Shown one piece after another: positions 44,451 through 58,221 of a stretch of DNA of 64,000 bases. Source of the DNA: Megalonaias nervosa (lineage: Eukaryota; Mollusca; Bivalvia; Unionida; Unionidae); contig JAECUM010001875.1 of assembly GCA_016617855.1 (NCBI GenBank), positions 62,001 to 126,000 on the forward strand, given 5' to 3'. How positions within the stretch are numbered: the first letter of the stretch is position 1; every line of letters starts with the position of its first letter. The position numbers and the translations under genes are program-made. The notes below the pieces were generated by a model. The model did not search any database. It had not been told where the DNA came from and worked only from the letters and a program-made list of their open reading frames with translations.

Positions 44451-45855
44451 CTGAAATTAACAATTCAAAATTAGAATTTTATAAAATTCTGTTTCATCTC
44501 ATGAGATGTCCTATTATTATATCAAGCTCCAAATTTCCTTCTTTTCCAAAGTCAGCCATGTCTCATAATTAGCAAAATAATTCTTTAAAATGTACGCATA
44601 AAACCCAGAAAACAACAACTTTAAAAGTAAATTAATAAAAAAACACCCAACTCTTTCAGATATTTTGAAATTTTAAATGAAAGAAATGCATTAGCAGAAA
44701 ATAGAAATGCCTATACTGTCAAAATTTGTTCCTGAATTTCAAGCAAAGTTGATGTACTTAGCACAATTTCCAGTACATTTTCCTGATAAAAAAGTAACTG
44801 TCAATCCATACAGGTGAAATATATTTAAGTGTATTGCAACTTGCTCTACATTGTTAGAGTTGTAATGCAAACAAATCTGCCTTGTGCCTTACACCTACCA
44901 GCATTAAGAAATGGAAGATAACCGTAGATCAGAAATAATGGCTGCCATAGAGAAAATGGGTCTGCAAAGTCATAACCAATTTGTTTATTAATGTGCCCCC
45001 AAGGTAATATGATACATATAATGGCAAGGAAGACAACTACAAGGTTCAGAGGGATGCAAGGGATCATATGGCATACTTGATCATACATGCCAACCCCTAG
45101 AGAGGTATAAGTAAAATTATCACTAATACATGCAGCAAGAAAAGGATAATCTGAGCAAAAAAAGTATAATCTATATATTAAATGCCTTATTAACAGAAAA
45201 CTGAAAAATGTACATTTATTTGCTACTAACCTGCATCTACAGCTGGTTAAAATTCTTGTCACCAATGGGCATAATCCATGTGGATTAGTACCAGAATACA
45301 AATACAAAACATACTGACAAATTATTGATATAAAGCACTAACATAAACTAGACTAGATTGTGAAGTCAGGTTCACAAATTCTGCAATGAGTATGATGATG
45401 CACTCAATCTGAGTGATGTATTGCATTACTCTCATATTGTTGTGTTTACATTTGTAAAGTGCTATTGATTTATACTTTTCTTATATGACATGTTTATAAG
45501 TTTCAAAAGATTCCTCCTCTCTAACATTTTTCAGTCATACAACATCCATGAGTCACATCAATAAAGCCGTTTCACTTAACATCTGGCACAATTTATTTTT
45601 TATATAGAATAGACTGGTCCATTACCTAAATATCATAATATAATGAATCTGTGAGAAATGTTTTCACACTGAAGAAACCTGTCTGTTTTCTTGAAAATGT
45701 GTGAGGGCTGTTCCATTAAAACATACATGGGACCGAGAAATGGCAGTTTTGAATTTCAGAATTTCAGAACCTCCAATAGAATTTATTTAATGTTAAAATC
45801 ACCCACCAATAGATTTGTTTCAAAGGCGGAGTGGTGGTACAACCTTCTACAAAAC

Positions 45856-45859
<4 letters not shown>

Positions 45860-45909
<50 letters not shown>
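45860..45909. repeat. (AT)n microsatellite
   Basis: About 50 bp of pure AT dinucleotides; it produces meaningless Ile-Tyr frames on both strands. Confidence 0.97.
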
Positions 45910-45914
<5 letters not shown>

Positions 45915-46916
45915 CTGTCAGACATTTCTGCACACCTAAGGTTTCCTTCACCAATACTGAAGCAAAATGCATACCAAATTCGACTGACTGAGGAAAATAA
46001 AATACTGCAATGCTTACCATTTGAAAAGAGGCAACTGTCACCAGAATATTCTGTTCAAAATAATATTAATTTTGGACATACCGGATACCACCCATGTGTT
46101 TTCATAATTCGCGATATGTTGGCATATTCTGCACACAGCTTTGAAAAGATGTAATGTTTATTAATTGAGCTATGGAAATGAAATACATTACTTTGGACTG
46201 TTTCTGTCAGCATTTTGGTCGAGTAATTAGGTCAGGTTTATAGCTGGGTTTACGAAATTCAACGTAACAATGCCAATAAATAGCAAGAGATACTAAGCAA
46301 ACTAAACTGATCGTGTAAAAAAATTAGTAAAGTTCAGCTTTTTATAAAAAAAAATAAGCTATTATATTGAAGAGAACCAACAACGAATAGGATGTAATGT
46401 GTTTACAACTTCTCATTTATGGGGGAAAAAAAATTACAAAAGAATTTAGAAACAGATTATATGCCGGGGAATTTCTTGAGAATCCTGTTCTAGCAGCAAG
46501 TTGACATGTTGTATAGCAAACAATAAAACTATATGTGGGACAACTTCTTGCAAAATTGGAAACTTGGATTAAAATGCAATATTGTTTTAAGGTATACATT
46601 TCCATCTTTTATATTATGTATTTATTTTATGATTCTCAAAGATACATAATAGACAGGATTTTCTGGGTTACAAGTTCAAGACGGTCATGGAGTGGGTCTT
46701 CATGTTGACATTTAGAAATCACATTTTCATATGCAATTAGGTTAGAAATGTGGGATATTTTTGTACACTTTATGAATATCACTTCCTTCATAAAAGGACA
46801 ATCATTCTTGCTTGATACAAATTGGATATTCGACCAAAATCAACACGTGATCCAATGTTTACAGGAATGTAGTATTGTTGTGCAGAATTACCCGATGTGC
46901 AGAACTGGCTCACATG

Positions 46917-46919
46917 GTG

Positions 46920-46983
<64 letters not shown>
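46917..46983. repeat. Compound (GT)n(AT)n microsatellite
   Basis: A GT run of about 17 bp passes directly into about 50 bp of AT. Confidence 0.97.
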
Positions 46984-46988
<5 letters not shown>

Positions 46989-49900
46989 AAAGATTATTTA
47001 TTACATTTAACAGGAAATGGGGGATTTTATAACATTACAACTTAGAATACATTCAAATTCATTATTGTGCATAAGTTTTATGTACACAATATATACAGGT
47101 AAGATTACTTGGAGAAAAATTTATTTCAACTTGTATGTAATTGTACACAGACACTGGTAAGAATACACGTTATCAAATACAAAAAAAAAAAACCCAGTAA
47201 ATGTAAACTTACATCTACTATCATAAAAAACTTAACAAATAATTTAGTCATTTACTTACTTTATTTATTTGGATGGATCAAAATTGTTAATAGTTATGTT
47301 TTTTTGTTATTAATCTGAGATTTGTTTTCTTTACACATTTCTAAATGACATGTAGAAGCTCATAAAGAAAATCAAGTGTGTCAATATGAGCTGTACTCAA
47401 TTATTCAACATACAGTTAAATTTATAAATTATTGGATCCAAACTACCAAACAAAAATATTTCTATTTATGCTTTAACTGCACCTGCAATTCTAAATTAAT
47501 ATTATGAATGAGGTGTTATTAATGTGCCGTTTTATTTAAATGACTGCTCTTGTTTGCCTGGCTTCAGCATGTCAGGTGATAAAAACAGTATAATTGAGCT
47601 ACCGGTAATTTCCTCCAATGGACCACAAAAATTAAACTTATAACCAATTAAACCTGGTAACAAAGAAACATTATAATAAAGCCTTTCAAATTTGGCCAGG
47701 GAAATTAAACTTTAACCTTTTAACAAAAAAAACCCCCACTTTACCCAAGAACTTAATAAAGTCTTTACTCTTTGAATATCTCAACAAAATTGTTTATTTT
47801 ATCCAACTGTCTTGTGCTCTGTGCTTTCTGTGAACCAAAATGTTTAAAAAGTTTAAAGCTGATAGCTTTCCCTTAATCCAATTAAAATCAGATCTCCACT
47901 GTCCTACATGAAGATCTGACAGTGACCAAATTTCGTTGCAACATTGGGCTTTGTTAAGTACGAGCATTTCTGGCTGAGTCAAAAAGTGGCACATTTGAGT
48001 GATGACTGGTGCTTATAAAAGTTGTTAGGACTGCAGGGAAAGAACATTTAACATACCTAGGTGTATATTGCAAAACCATGACACACGATTGCTATGATGT
48101 CTACATTCTACTTTATATCTTCTTTCTTCATAACATTTAGCCCAAATGAAATGCTATTAGCATGGACAGACACTCCTCTGCCTTAAATGCTATTCTATGA
48201 CACTCTATAATCCTACTTGTAGGAGACGAACAATGTGATAGACAAGGTCACCATATACTGATCTATATTATATGCAATATTTCTACTAAGTTATGCATGG
48301 TTCTGTATGCCTTATTATTTATAGTTGGGAGGAGGTCTACATAATACTTCAAAACAGCATTCAATTTAACATCTTTATTCCAAAATATATTACCAAAATG
48401 ATTTCTTACATCACTGCTAAAATGTTGTGTTCCAATCATTAACAGGATAAAGGCAATAAATTGTCCAAACTTCACTTAAGGAATTCAAGTTTGTCAAGAA
48501 TATGCATGACCACATGTAATTTGAGACCCAGTAAAGTTAACCAACAAACTTTGAACTCAATATTTTGTTCATGACAACTCAATATGAAACAAAGCTAACA
48601 CAAGCAGTGTTGACCCAAACCCTCGCATCTACATCCACATCTGTCATCTTACAGATCACAAATACAAAGACATGCTCCTAGATCATAGCAACAGGCTCAT
48701 GGCAGCAAATGTGATTTTAAAAACTGAATGCTTAGGATAACTGACATGTTGGGACTTACATGTATGACATTCACATGTACAACAATGACAAATGCTCAAT
48801 CTGAAATTCCATAAACATCAATAAATTGCATGTATAATTGGCAAACGTTCAACTCTGAACATGCACTCTGGTAATTTAAACTGCTAAAACAAAGATAACA
48901 GAAATAACAATTGAGCCAGTAAACCTTTTTTTGTTTCAACATTTTACATCCTGACAATTTTATGGGATTCATCATTTATAAATTCAATGTAAAATCTTTT
49001 AAAACTGGCAAATTTTTCAGGAAATCCCTTCGTACATCTTAATGCCTTGGGCTCACTAAGGTAGATACCTGTAAAATAAGAAAAGAACTGATAAGCGCTA
49101 TTAAAATCAGAACCATATGAGATAACCTCTAAGACACACATACTTAAATCCTGAACATAATCAGTCTGTAATGGTTTCCAGTGTTGTAACTATGTTTCAT
49201 GTTGTGATACCAAAATGTGACCCCACATTTCAGCAGAAGTGAACGAGATACCAAAATATATGACAAATAATGCACTCTTCAGTGTAATTTATCTACATGT
49301 TACATAATGTGTAAATGCACAAGCTGCATGGCTTTTAAAACTACCCGCTGTTGAAGGAAACACCTTTGTATTATAAACATGAATCCCTTCACCAATTGGA
49401 TTGGTAGTGCAATCAGAGTAACACCATACCGACTTTTGTTGAGATGCATACACATACCAATTTTTATCGTAAAACTTTTAACAGGAAATCCTTCAAAAGA
49501 AAACTTGATATTTTGTACACTTGATTAACATCCCCTAAATAATGCAACCACTGTTTGACTTTGTACCTGTTGGCTGCTCCTTTCTGCTTCAAGTATTGAA
49601 CTCTATTTGGTGGCTTTTATTAAGAAAAGTGCTTGCATTGTTGATAGCAGTTTCTTCCTCAGTAACCTGAAGTTCAGCTTCTGTGTCTTATATGTCAATA
49701 TGAATAGAAGCTAGTTTGTACTAATGTCACCAATTGGTCCACCAGAGTGTTGGTGATTTAACAGTACTGACACTTTCTTGGATTTCTGTCTGAAAAAAGC
49801 AATAAAATGTCATGTTGTTATGACAGAAGGAGCATCTATATTTTGAAACTTTGAAAAAAAGAAGTCCTTCAAAGGGAAGCACACTTTTACTGACCAATAA

Positions 49901-50065
49901 GAATCTCTAGGAATCTAAGATAAAACCATTTCTTCTATTTCACTGCTGACTACTTAAACTATTTGGTTATTTTGCACCAGGGAATTGGAATAAAGTGCCT
50001 TGCCCATGTTGGCATTGATTGCGGTGGGGGGAGGGTAAAAGGACTTTTAACTTAAGTTCAGTGAT

Positions 50066-50089
50066 ATGTGTGTGTGTGTGTGTGTGTGT
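50066..50089. repeat. (GT)n microsatellite
   Basis: About 24 bp of GT/TG followed 30 bp later by a second imperfect GT-rich tract to ~50140. Confidence 0.92.
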
Positions 50090-53000
50090 AAGGTCCTTAC
50101 AAGTATATCAATACGTGTATGTGTGTCTGTGTGTGTGTCAGATATATAACAGCATGCTGTGAGGACATGTCCAGTGATTAAGCAAATAGTGCAAGGGATT
50201 ACCCATTATTACATTTCTATCATTAAAAACAGGGCAAACATTCCTATTCTGTTTCTGACTGTAACATTTCATACTATCTAAAATAAAATAAATTATATAA
50301 TAGTTTTGTAAAAATAATTAAAATGTCATGCAGCCATTCTAACCTTTACATTAAAAAAACCCCCAAAAGACTAAAACTATTTTGTCCCATTATCAAGTTA
50401 TTATTTCAGGTGGGCATAAGTGGCTGTCGATTTAGTACATTTGCAAACAGGCATTCCCACCTCATTGTAGGGTGTAGTTATTTCTACCCCTCTCCAGTGT
50501 ATACATATGCTTTAGCTTAGTACCGCCCTTCAATCACTGTCAATTTGTTTGCAGTTTGAATCATTCGGGAGTTTCTTTAGTAACACGGTCTATATATTTG
50601 CATGGGTGAGTCCCTGTTTTCAAGCAACGGATGTGATCATTCACTTTGTGTGATACTAAAACTAATTCTGTAAATTTTGGAGTTACATTTTTATTTGTTC
50701 ATTATTTTTATAAATATTAAAACTGTATATTGCAAATATTGGATACAGATGACAGTTTTGATTGCCATGCATCATCTGTCTTGGAAACCAGAGAAGGACA
50801 CAGGGGATCATCTAGTTGCTTACAATTTAGTTATCAGTTATCTGTACTATAAAGAACAACAAGGAGGCCATTTCTCTCCCTTTTTGCATGACTTGTATAG
50901 CCATGATCACACCTGCTTAATATGCATGCAGAATGGTTGACTGCCCTCTCACTGGCCAATCGAAAATGATGTACTGCACCTATTTATAACTTCCTTCCTT
51001 GATGCTTTTCATTTTTATTGGTAAGGGGTTACAAACAAACTGGAAGGTGTGAAAATACTATAGATTGTTTGTTGTTGGCTATGACAAATAGGTTTTATTG
51101 TAGCTTTAATAAAATTTTGCCATTAGGTGTGTATGTACTACTTGGTCTTATCCGCACTCCCATGCACAAATATTCAAGCTTTAAACCCCAACCTCCATGT
51201 GTACATACAAAATGGACAGTCCCTAACAAAACAAAGTATAATCCAAAACCATCATAAGATTCATGCTGAAACTAACACGTGAACTCAAAAAGACCCCTAG
51301 TGCATTAATTATGTAAATTATTCAAATGAATAAAAAATACCCATGGAATGTAAAGCAGCAATTATGTTATATGCTATGTATATTTTGGAGAAGATTAACA
51401 TACCATAAAATTGGTGTACTGTCCAAAAGTTTAGCAACTTGACATGCACATAAACCAAATCTAGACATAAAGTCAACAATGTTTCATTCAACCTGCTACT
51501 ATGGTATCACCATTCTTAGATTTTGTGGAGAAAATGAGATGGCAGGATACTAAGCAGAAAGTAGTAATAATCATCTACTTGTATACAAGCCACTACTGAC
51601 CACATTATTACTAAATACTTGCATGGTTATGACCACCACCAATGAACATAGGAAATGTTACATATTAAGAATCTGAAGCATCAATGAAAAATTCCCAACA
51701 CGTTTTGACTTGGATCACCCGAAGTTACTTTTTAATTAGGTATGCATAGTATCATTTCTATGCAGAAATAACTGGAAGATTGGGTGAACAATGATCTTAT
51801 TACTCACCAACTCATTGGTTTCAAGACAAATTTCTTATTTTTATTCCATAATTTTAACTTCCTTTTCAATATTTCTTTTAAACTGTCATAGTAATTAAAC
51901 AAATTTAATGCAACTGAACCCAACTAGTTCATTTAAAGTAAGATACTTCATGCAAACATACAATGGTAATACCAATGTTATTATGCTCTGCACTGCTAAC
52001 ATTCCAACTTTAAAGCATCATCAGTCAAATTTATCCTCTGATAACCATTAAATATTCAGATTTTGTGAAGCTATATTCTGAAACATTGGAATTGTATATA
52101 TATATATTGGAAATGGACTTGAAATGATTGCATGTTGAGATTCAATTCTCCATTACACACAAGCATTCGTTTCTGTTGGCAAAAAAGAAGAAAAAAAAAG
52201 AAAACTGGTAAACACTCCTTCAACCAATTAACACAATTTAACTAACAAGAAATCTGCCCCCTCACTGATTCTGTGTATGTCAGTCATCTTGAGTTAACTG
52301 GATGGAGAGAAGTACATGTTGTTATAATGGTTTTTGACTGACAGAAACGAGTGTCAATGACAACAATGATTGAATAAATGGAATTTCACGAGTCTTTTAC
52401 CACTTTCTGATTAGTTTGTTGAAAAAATAACAGAACTTACCTCTAAGGCAGTAATTATTTCTCTAGGCTTTGCTTTCCCAACCAAATACCAAGTTCTTCC
52501 ATGGCTGAAAACATGTCTCACTGCCATTACTGTCACAATTCGGCTACATTCAGTTCTCTTTACAGCGCGAATTTACTGGTTCCAATGATGTAATGAAAGT
52601 CTCTCAAAACTGCAATTAATGTGGCTGCAGAATTTATACTTTCATTTTATAAGGAGATTTATTTAAAAATCTGCTAGTTTTCCTTATGGCTAAGAAAATA
52701 AAGACAGAGATTTTCACTTTGTTCCTTATTAGTAAAACTACCAATGCAGTGTCACGCAGTCGGCTTTCCCAGACATTTATAGCTGACCAATGTGAACTTT
52801 TAGAGTAATATTGTCCAATCCAAGTTACCCTTGTCCAACAATAGTAATCTACAGTGAAATACAGCAAGCATAACATAAAATACAAATTTCATGATGGGAT
52901 ATCTAAAGTGGGAGTTTTTGATTACATTTAGCTTACACTTTTAGACAAACTCCAGAGCCAGTTATTTAAACTACTTATAGAAGTGATTTTATTGAATGAA

Positions 53001-54019
53001 CAGCCAGGGACAGAAGCAAATTTGAAACTAAACTACTCTGGCATATATGTTTTTAAAAGTGCCATCTCTGGGTCCCATGTATGTTGTAATGGAACAGACC
53101 TCATATACAGCTGCAATAGATATAAAATAAAGACAGCTCACATAGGTCTAAGATGGACAAATATACTCTTAACCTATTCATATGCAGCAGTATGCTTTTT
53201 TCCTTTTAGAATATTCTCAAATTTATAAGATCTGTGGTACTAAAGAGATGATAATAATAATGACAAACACAACTTTTTATAGCTTTTGTTTTATTTTCTT
53301 ATGTTCCAAACACTGCATATGCCATATAAAGGCAAGCACAAGATGTCATTAGGTGGAAAATAAGTGTAATGATTATGCCAAAAGCATAATGGTTGGCATG
53401 TATGTTTAGCCTGCATGTCTTTAGAAGTTTTATGAGTAATGTGCTACTGTACAAAAGAAAAAGGGATGTGACTCTTCATCTGAAAATGTCTTGTAATAAT
53501 GCTTATTTCACTTGCAGGGCATAAATACTTTTGGAGAAGAGAGCTTTGTTGCAAAAGAAAGGGAAATAATTCTGAATGTAAAAGTGTGTTTGCCAGTATC
53601 CATAAGGCACACTTAGCTTGATGAGTTTCACAATGTTTCAACTGCTCCCTTACAATGTCAGTGTAAGTCTGTCATACAAAGCTGCTCCGTATGAACATAA
53701 AATATAAATGACATACTGAGCTTAAAATGTGTTTACACTTGCTATTTTACAAAGAGAGGGAGATAATTCTGCATCTAATAGAAAAAGCTGTTAAGTTTCC
53801 ATAGGGCATACATAACATATGCAGTTTGGATTGTAATGATGTTAAATAGGCAAAAAGGAAACTATTCTGTACCCAATACATCTCATAGAGTTTCTAAGAA
53901 CCCAATGGAACACTTAGCCAGCAGGTGTCTGATATGTTTCACAAATGATATGTAAAATAAAGGTAAAGGGAGATAACTCTGCATCTGGCAGAGGTGTTTT
54001 TGTGTTCAGTGAAGCATAC

Positions 54020-54120
54020 TTGGCCTGCAGAGCCAGTGCACACAGTCCAGCTGCTAAAGGGGCACTGGCTGAAGTTCCCGTGTGGGTCTCTGTACATGAT
54101 CGACGTAAATCTGTTGTCAC
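54020..54120 (-). CDS. Proprotein convertase, catalytic Ser exon
   Basis: 101 bp between TTTTTCAG (acceptor, ends 54121) and AA|GTATGC. Phase 0 in, phase 2 out. It reads [20 protein letters not shown] then [20 protein letters not shown] carries the nucleophilic serine of the S8 (kexin/furin) triad, and the upstream Cys forms part of a conserved disulphide. All residues expected here are intact, so the gene is probably functional. Confidence 0.97.
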
Positions 54121-55496
54121 CTGAAAAATAAAATTATGCATGTGTCATAATGGCTATTTTGACTGCAGAAAAACAGTTCCCTCATTCCAACTGCAGTAGG
54201 GAAAAAAAAATAGCCACAGCAGTATAACAAAGATTCATAAATTATTTCATTACAGTCGCACACAAAAGTAAGCACTATTCTGCAATAAATTTTACCTATA
54301 GGTGTCAAGAAAACACACATACAACTTGGCTATTCCACCTTGACTTCAACATAGATTAGGGTAAAGAAGGGTAATTTTGGTTGCCTTACTTGTAATGTAA
54401 AATGTGTAAGTACTGTTGACTTTTATGATATCCTACAGTAGACAATAAAACCTAAGACAAGTGATTCTGGGTTTTTAGTTGTTGGTCATTGTTATTTTTC
54501 AATGTTGTATGGAACGTTAGGATACTGCAAAAATCTGCAACAATGAATGACACCTATAGAACGTCACATGGTGGGTATTAGTTAATCACATGGCAGGCAC
54601 ATTTGATCAGTTGCATTTTTATCACAAGTATTCCCAAAGAAAGCCAGTTTCGATAGTGTTATTAAATTTACTGTGTACCAGATTACAAAATCAAAGTATG
54701 CTTTATTAAAATAAATGGATCGTTCATGCTAAATACCAACTAACAGTTTTACCATCTGAAGAAATCAATCATTAAAATTATATCTTTCAATCACCATTCA
54801 GTTGACAGAAATATAAAAACACGCAAGAAATATTTATTAAATAACAAACAGATTTTATTATTAAATTAAAAAGTCATGGAAAACATCAGCAAACTGACTT
54901 TAACTTGATTATTAACAATAATGCATTCAAGTTGCATACAGCTTCGAACAGTGCATGTTACCATCTATGAGTAAATGAGTTTTATTCAATATGAGTTCCC
55001 TGTCTGACCAAAATTACTCGTCTTTATCTTACCTACTCTGAAAATAGGGAAAGCAAGAACTCTCATAATGTTCTGCAGCTTTAATTACTTAAATTCTGAA
55101 TGCCAACTAAATTCATGAGGTTTCACATCTAGAGTTATACAGTATGAAGTATGCACACTGCTAATAACCTACTGGCCAAAAAACTGAATTCAATTAAGTG
55201 CAAAAAATATGAGTACACCAACATATTATTATTTAAATTAGGTACTATTCAATATGGTTTTATGCAAGTATAATCTAACAGAATGTTTCCTCCTTTTATT
55301 TCATGCTCAGATGAAATTCAATGAACTAATTTATGCACATAACAACTATATAAACTTCTTAAAAGGGTTCTCTTAAGACAGGTCAAAACTAATATTATTT
55401 TCACATTGCAGAAAAGGTTGGCAGGAAGGAGAACACTGTACAAGAAAGGTGTATATAATATAAAGTAAGAGGACTAGTGCAGTGTAAGGCTATTAC
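54121..55496. other. Convertase intron (~1.4 kb)
   Basis: AT-rich, no element or ORF recognised. Confidence 0.6.
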
Positions 55497-55709
55497 TATT
55501 TGTCTTTCTCCTCCTGATCCACTGCTGTAAGTTGTAGCCAAGGTGGAGGAACAGGCTTCAGAGTACCAGGGGATGTTGCCATTTTCAGTGGCACTACTGA
55601 TCGATAGTGTGTAAATACTGTTGGTATAACCATCACAATTGCAGCTATCAAAATCACGTCCACCATTTCCTGATGCCCACACAAATATTGAGCCGAGACC
55701 TCCTCGGCC
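55497..55709 (-). CDS. Proprotein convertase, oxyanion-hole exon
   Basis: 213 bp, exactly 71 codons (phase 0 both sides) between TTCTTCCAG and ATA|GTAATA. It reads [20 protein letters not shown], then [20 protein letters not shown] and [17 protein letters not shown]. The Asn in ASGNGG stabilises the oxyanion in furin-like enzymes. The [14 protein letters not shown] block, with its disulphide Cys, is essentially identical to human furin. Confidence 0.97.
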
Positions 55710-57225
55710 CTGGAAGAAATATAATCTAAGCTAAATTAGGCATCCTCATATCATGACTGGAATATGTACATCTTTCAAACTGCCTGTAATTTATCCTTCA
55801 CTGAGAATCAAAATTTTACTTCAGATTTTGCATAAAATTCTTGCAAGTAATGTAACATTTTAGAAATATACAAGTTATGTTTGACAAACAATTTTTTTAC
55901 ATATCAGGACTGGTATACAAGAAATTCTTCTTGGTTTGCTGAAATTTTCAAAAAGTTGTCATTAGAATAGTATCAAGATCAATATAAGATATCAAAGAAT
56001 ATGGCTATTTCCATGAAAAATAACTTTTCATTTAGTTGAAATACATTTACTGGTTCTTGATAATTTACTCATGGTGCTGAGATTACATTATAAAAGATTT
56101 TTCCTTCTCTTTCTGCTTTAGTTGAAATGACTCAGTTATAGTGCATGATGACACTTAACATTAAAATGCATCAAATCACTGTGTTCAGTGTCCAATGAAG
56201 CATAGAACATTGGTTGATCATGTACACTGTTGACATGCATGGATGGATGCTAACTTCATTGACACAGTTTCAAATATTTGTTGAGGATAAATCTACCCTT
56301 ATAGTACCATTGTTGCAGGCCTTTCTGGCTAGGGTTGTTGACCCTTCATTATCTGGCGCCTAGCGCGCATTGTGGATCTGTGGATGTGTTTGGGTATGAT
56401 CAATGAACAAACAACTGTGAATTCACAAATTTATTTACTTTTGTGATATAATCAAAGAAACCCAGTAGCTGACCCATCTATGGTGCAGTCATCATAATCT
56501 GGAAATCATTAAAGTTTTGAGCTTGAGTTTAAGCTTCAGATCTTATATGTGCCAATCAAAAGGTACTTTACCCTTGATACATTTGATTGGCTGAAAGTGA
56601 AAACTCAGTCTAAAACTAAAGTTCTTGGTTTTATGATTTTCAAGCCCAATCCCCAGCTGGATGTGGATAGACTATAAAGTCAGAATAACTAATAACAAAA
56701 TAACTGTAAATTAACTCTTGAGATATACCACCAAAAAAAGCCAACCTTACCAGGTTGACCAGGTATCAGCGGTAAAGTCATCATCATCTTGTTCCTGGAC
56801 AGCACTGGATTCAGAATAAAATTGCAATAAATAATATCACTATATATTTACTCCTATGATATAATCACATAAATCAAAACCAAAGTTTCTGGCTCATCCA
56901 CAGTGCAACTATAATCATTCAACCATCATTACTTTGACCCCATCTAATATGTAGATATGTGCATGTTGAAGATTCAGAACAGAAGGAGGTAATCATTAAT
57001 AAAATAATGACAACTTCTCCTTGTGATATCATAGCAGAGGAGCTTCCTTGCCTGGAATGCAGCCAACTAACAGTGCCATAATCTTTACAAGACCATTAGC
57101 TTTAGAAAATACAGCCCACTTCAGTTTGGCCATCAAAAACTGGCCTTCTGTTGCCACGGTATGATAAGTATTTGTTGTGGTCTTTGAATAAGAGTCAGTA
57201 AATAATAACATCATTGTGTATTTAC
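55710..57225. other. Convertase intron (~1.5 kb)
   Basis: Nothing bounded seen. Phrases such as 'ataatcactatatatttactcctatgatataatcacat' (~56835) echo 'tttattacttttgtgatataatcaaag' (~56430), a weak internal repeat. Confidence 0.5.
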
Positions 57226-57398
57226 CCTAGTGATGCCATCATAGAAGGCCTTCCTGGCCAGAGTGGCTGGCCCATCCACAGTGCGGCCATCATCATCGGG
57301 TCCCCAGCTGGCACTGTAGATGTGGATGTGTTGTGGGTTAAGGCTGAGAGACTGGGCCTCCACAGAGTCTGTCACATCCCCATCCAGCATCCTTACAC
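57226..57398 (-). CDS. Proprotein convertase, S1/S2-pocket exon
   Basis: 173 bp between TTACCCTTCAG (acceptor, ends 57399) and AGG|GTAAAT. Phase 1 in (completes a Gly), phase 0 out. It reads [20 protein letters not shown], then [20 protein letters not shown] and [27 protein letters not shown] forms substrate-binding acidic subsites that select basic P residues. [18 protein letters not shown] is closer to PCSK5 wording than to furin ([18 protein letters not shown]). This is the most 5' coding exon visible; the exon with the catalytic His must lie beyond 64 kb. Confidence 0.97.
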
Positions 57399-58104
57399 CT
57401 GAAGGGTAAAGGAAAAAAATTGCAAACAGTTTCCAGACTAATGCATATCAGGTGATCACATACTCTGACTTTAGACCTGAAAAATCGTCATAATTGTCTC
57501 CCTGCTGATGATCACAGCAAAATCTGATATGCCACATTTAAAATATTGGAGTATTGTCACAGCAACACTTCTGAGTAAAATCTGATCTTGGATGACTTAG
57601 ATAAGACTAATGTATCTGATTTAAGTTGCTTACAAGAAAAGACATGTAAGCTAACAATACTAATGCAGATTGGGCAAACAACCCATCTAACAGCACAATG
57701 CTCCCTTCAGGTTAGGATCTTATGCTAACTACGTATATACTCGTGTAATAAGCCAAATAATTTAGGAAAATATAAAAGCCTGGAAGAAGAGGGGTCAGCT
57801 TATCCATGGGCCAAGGTTTAAACTTTAAAATTTTTATGTTTGTTGACTACCATAACGGCTGTAAATCTTAGGACATGAGAAAACAATTTTTTCCATGTCC
57901 TACAACTTATATGCATGTGCATATTTTCTGATTTCTCCATGACTTTAAATAAAGGTAAATAAAGACTTCATAATTCATGGGCTGTTTTGAGTTTACCCAG
58001 GAGGCCAGGCTCTACTATAATCAAAGGTGTCTGATGTTTTATCAATAAAGTACTATAAAATCTCAGACAACACGAAATCACCTTATTGGTACCATAAATT
58101 ACCA

Positions 58105-58221
58105 TAAGTATGATGAAATCTCTGCAACATGAAATCACCTTATCGGTACCATAAATTAACATGATGTCAATTTATGGTACCGATAAGGTGATTTTGTGTT
58201 GTCACAGATTTCATCATACTT
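58105..58221. repeat. Long near-perfect palindrome
   Basis: The left arm begins AAGTATGATGAAATCTCTGC and contains 'cgaaatcaccttatcggtaccataaatt'-type sequence. The right arm is its inverted copy ending CAGATTTCATCATACTT. Arms are ~53 bp around a ~10-bp loop. A further direct half-copy ('acgaaatcaccttattggtaccataaatt') lies just left at ~58068. Confidence 0.92.

Larger units (their letters stand above)
44451..54019. other. Convertase intron (~9.6 kb)
   Basis: It contains the microsatellites listed separately and otherwise AT-rich sequence with no recognisable gene. A thrice-repeated phrase 'gggaRataaYtctgNatNt' followed by 'ccataRggcaNac' occurs near 53563, 53759 and 53967, suggesting a degenerate ~200-bp repeat running up to the exon boundary. 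Confidence 0.55.

Noticed and set aside
44846..45307. 153-codon minus frame with hydrophobic segments, a candidate membrane protein
   Set aside because: Composition is what AT-rich minus-strand DNA gives by chance; no splice sites, start context or similarity, and it lies inside a convertase intron.
45691..46154. Open frames of 64-107 codons around the (AT)n run
   Set aside because: Ile-Tyr repeats come from the dinucleotide microsatellite; no conserved sequence on either side.
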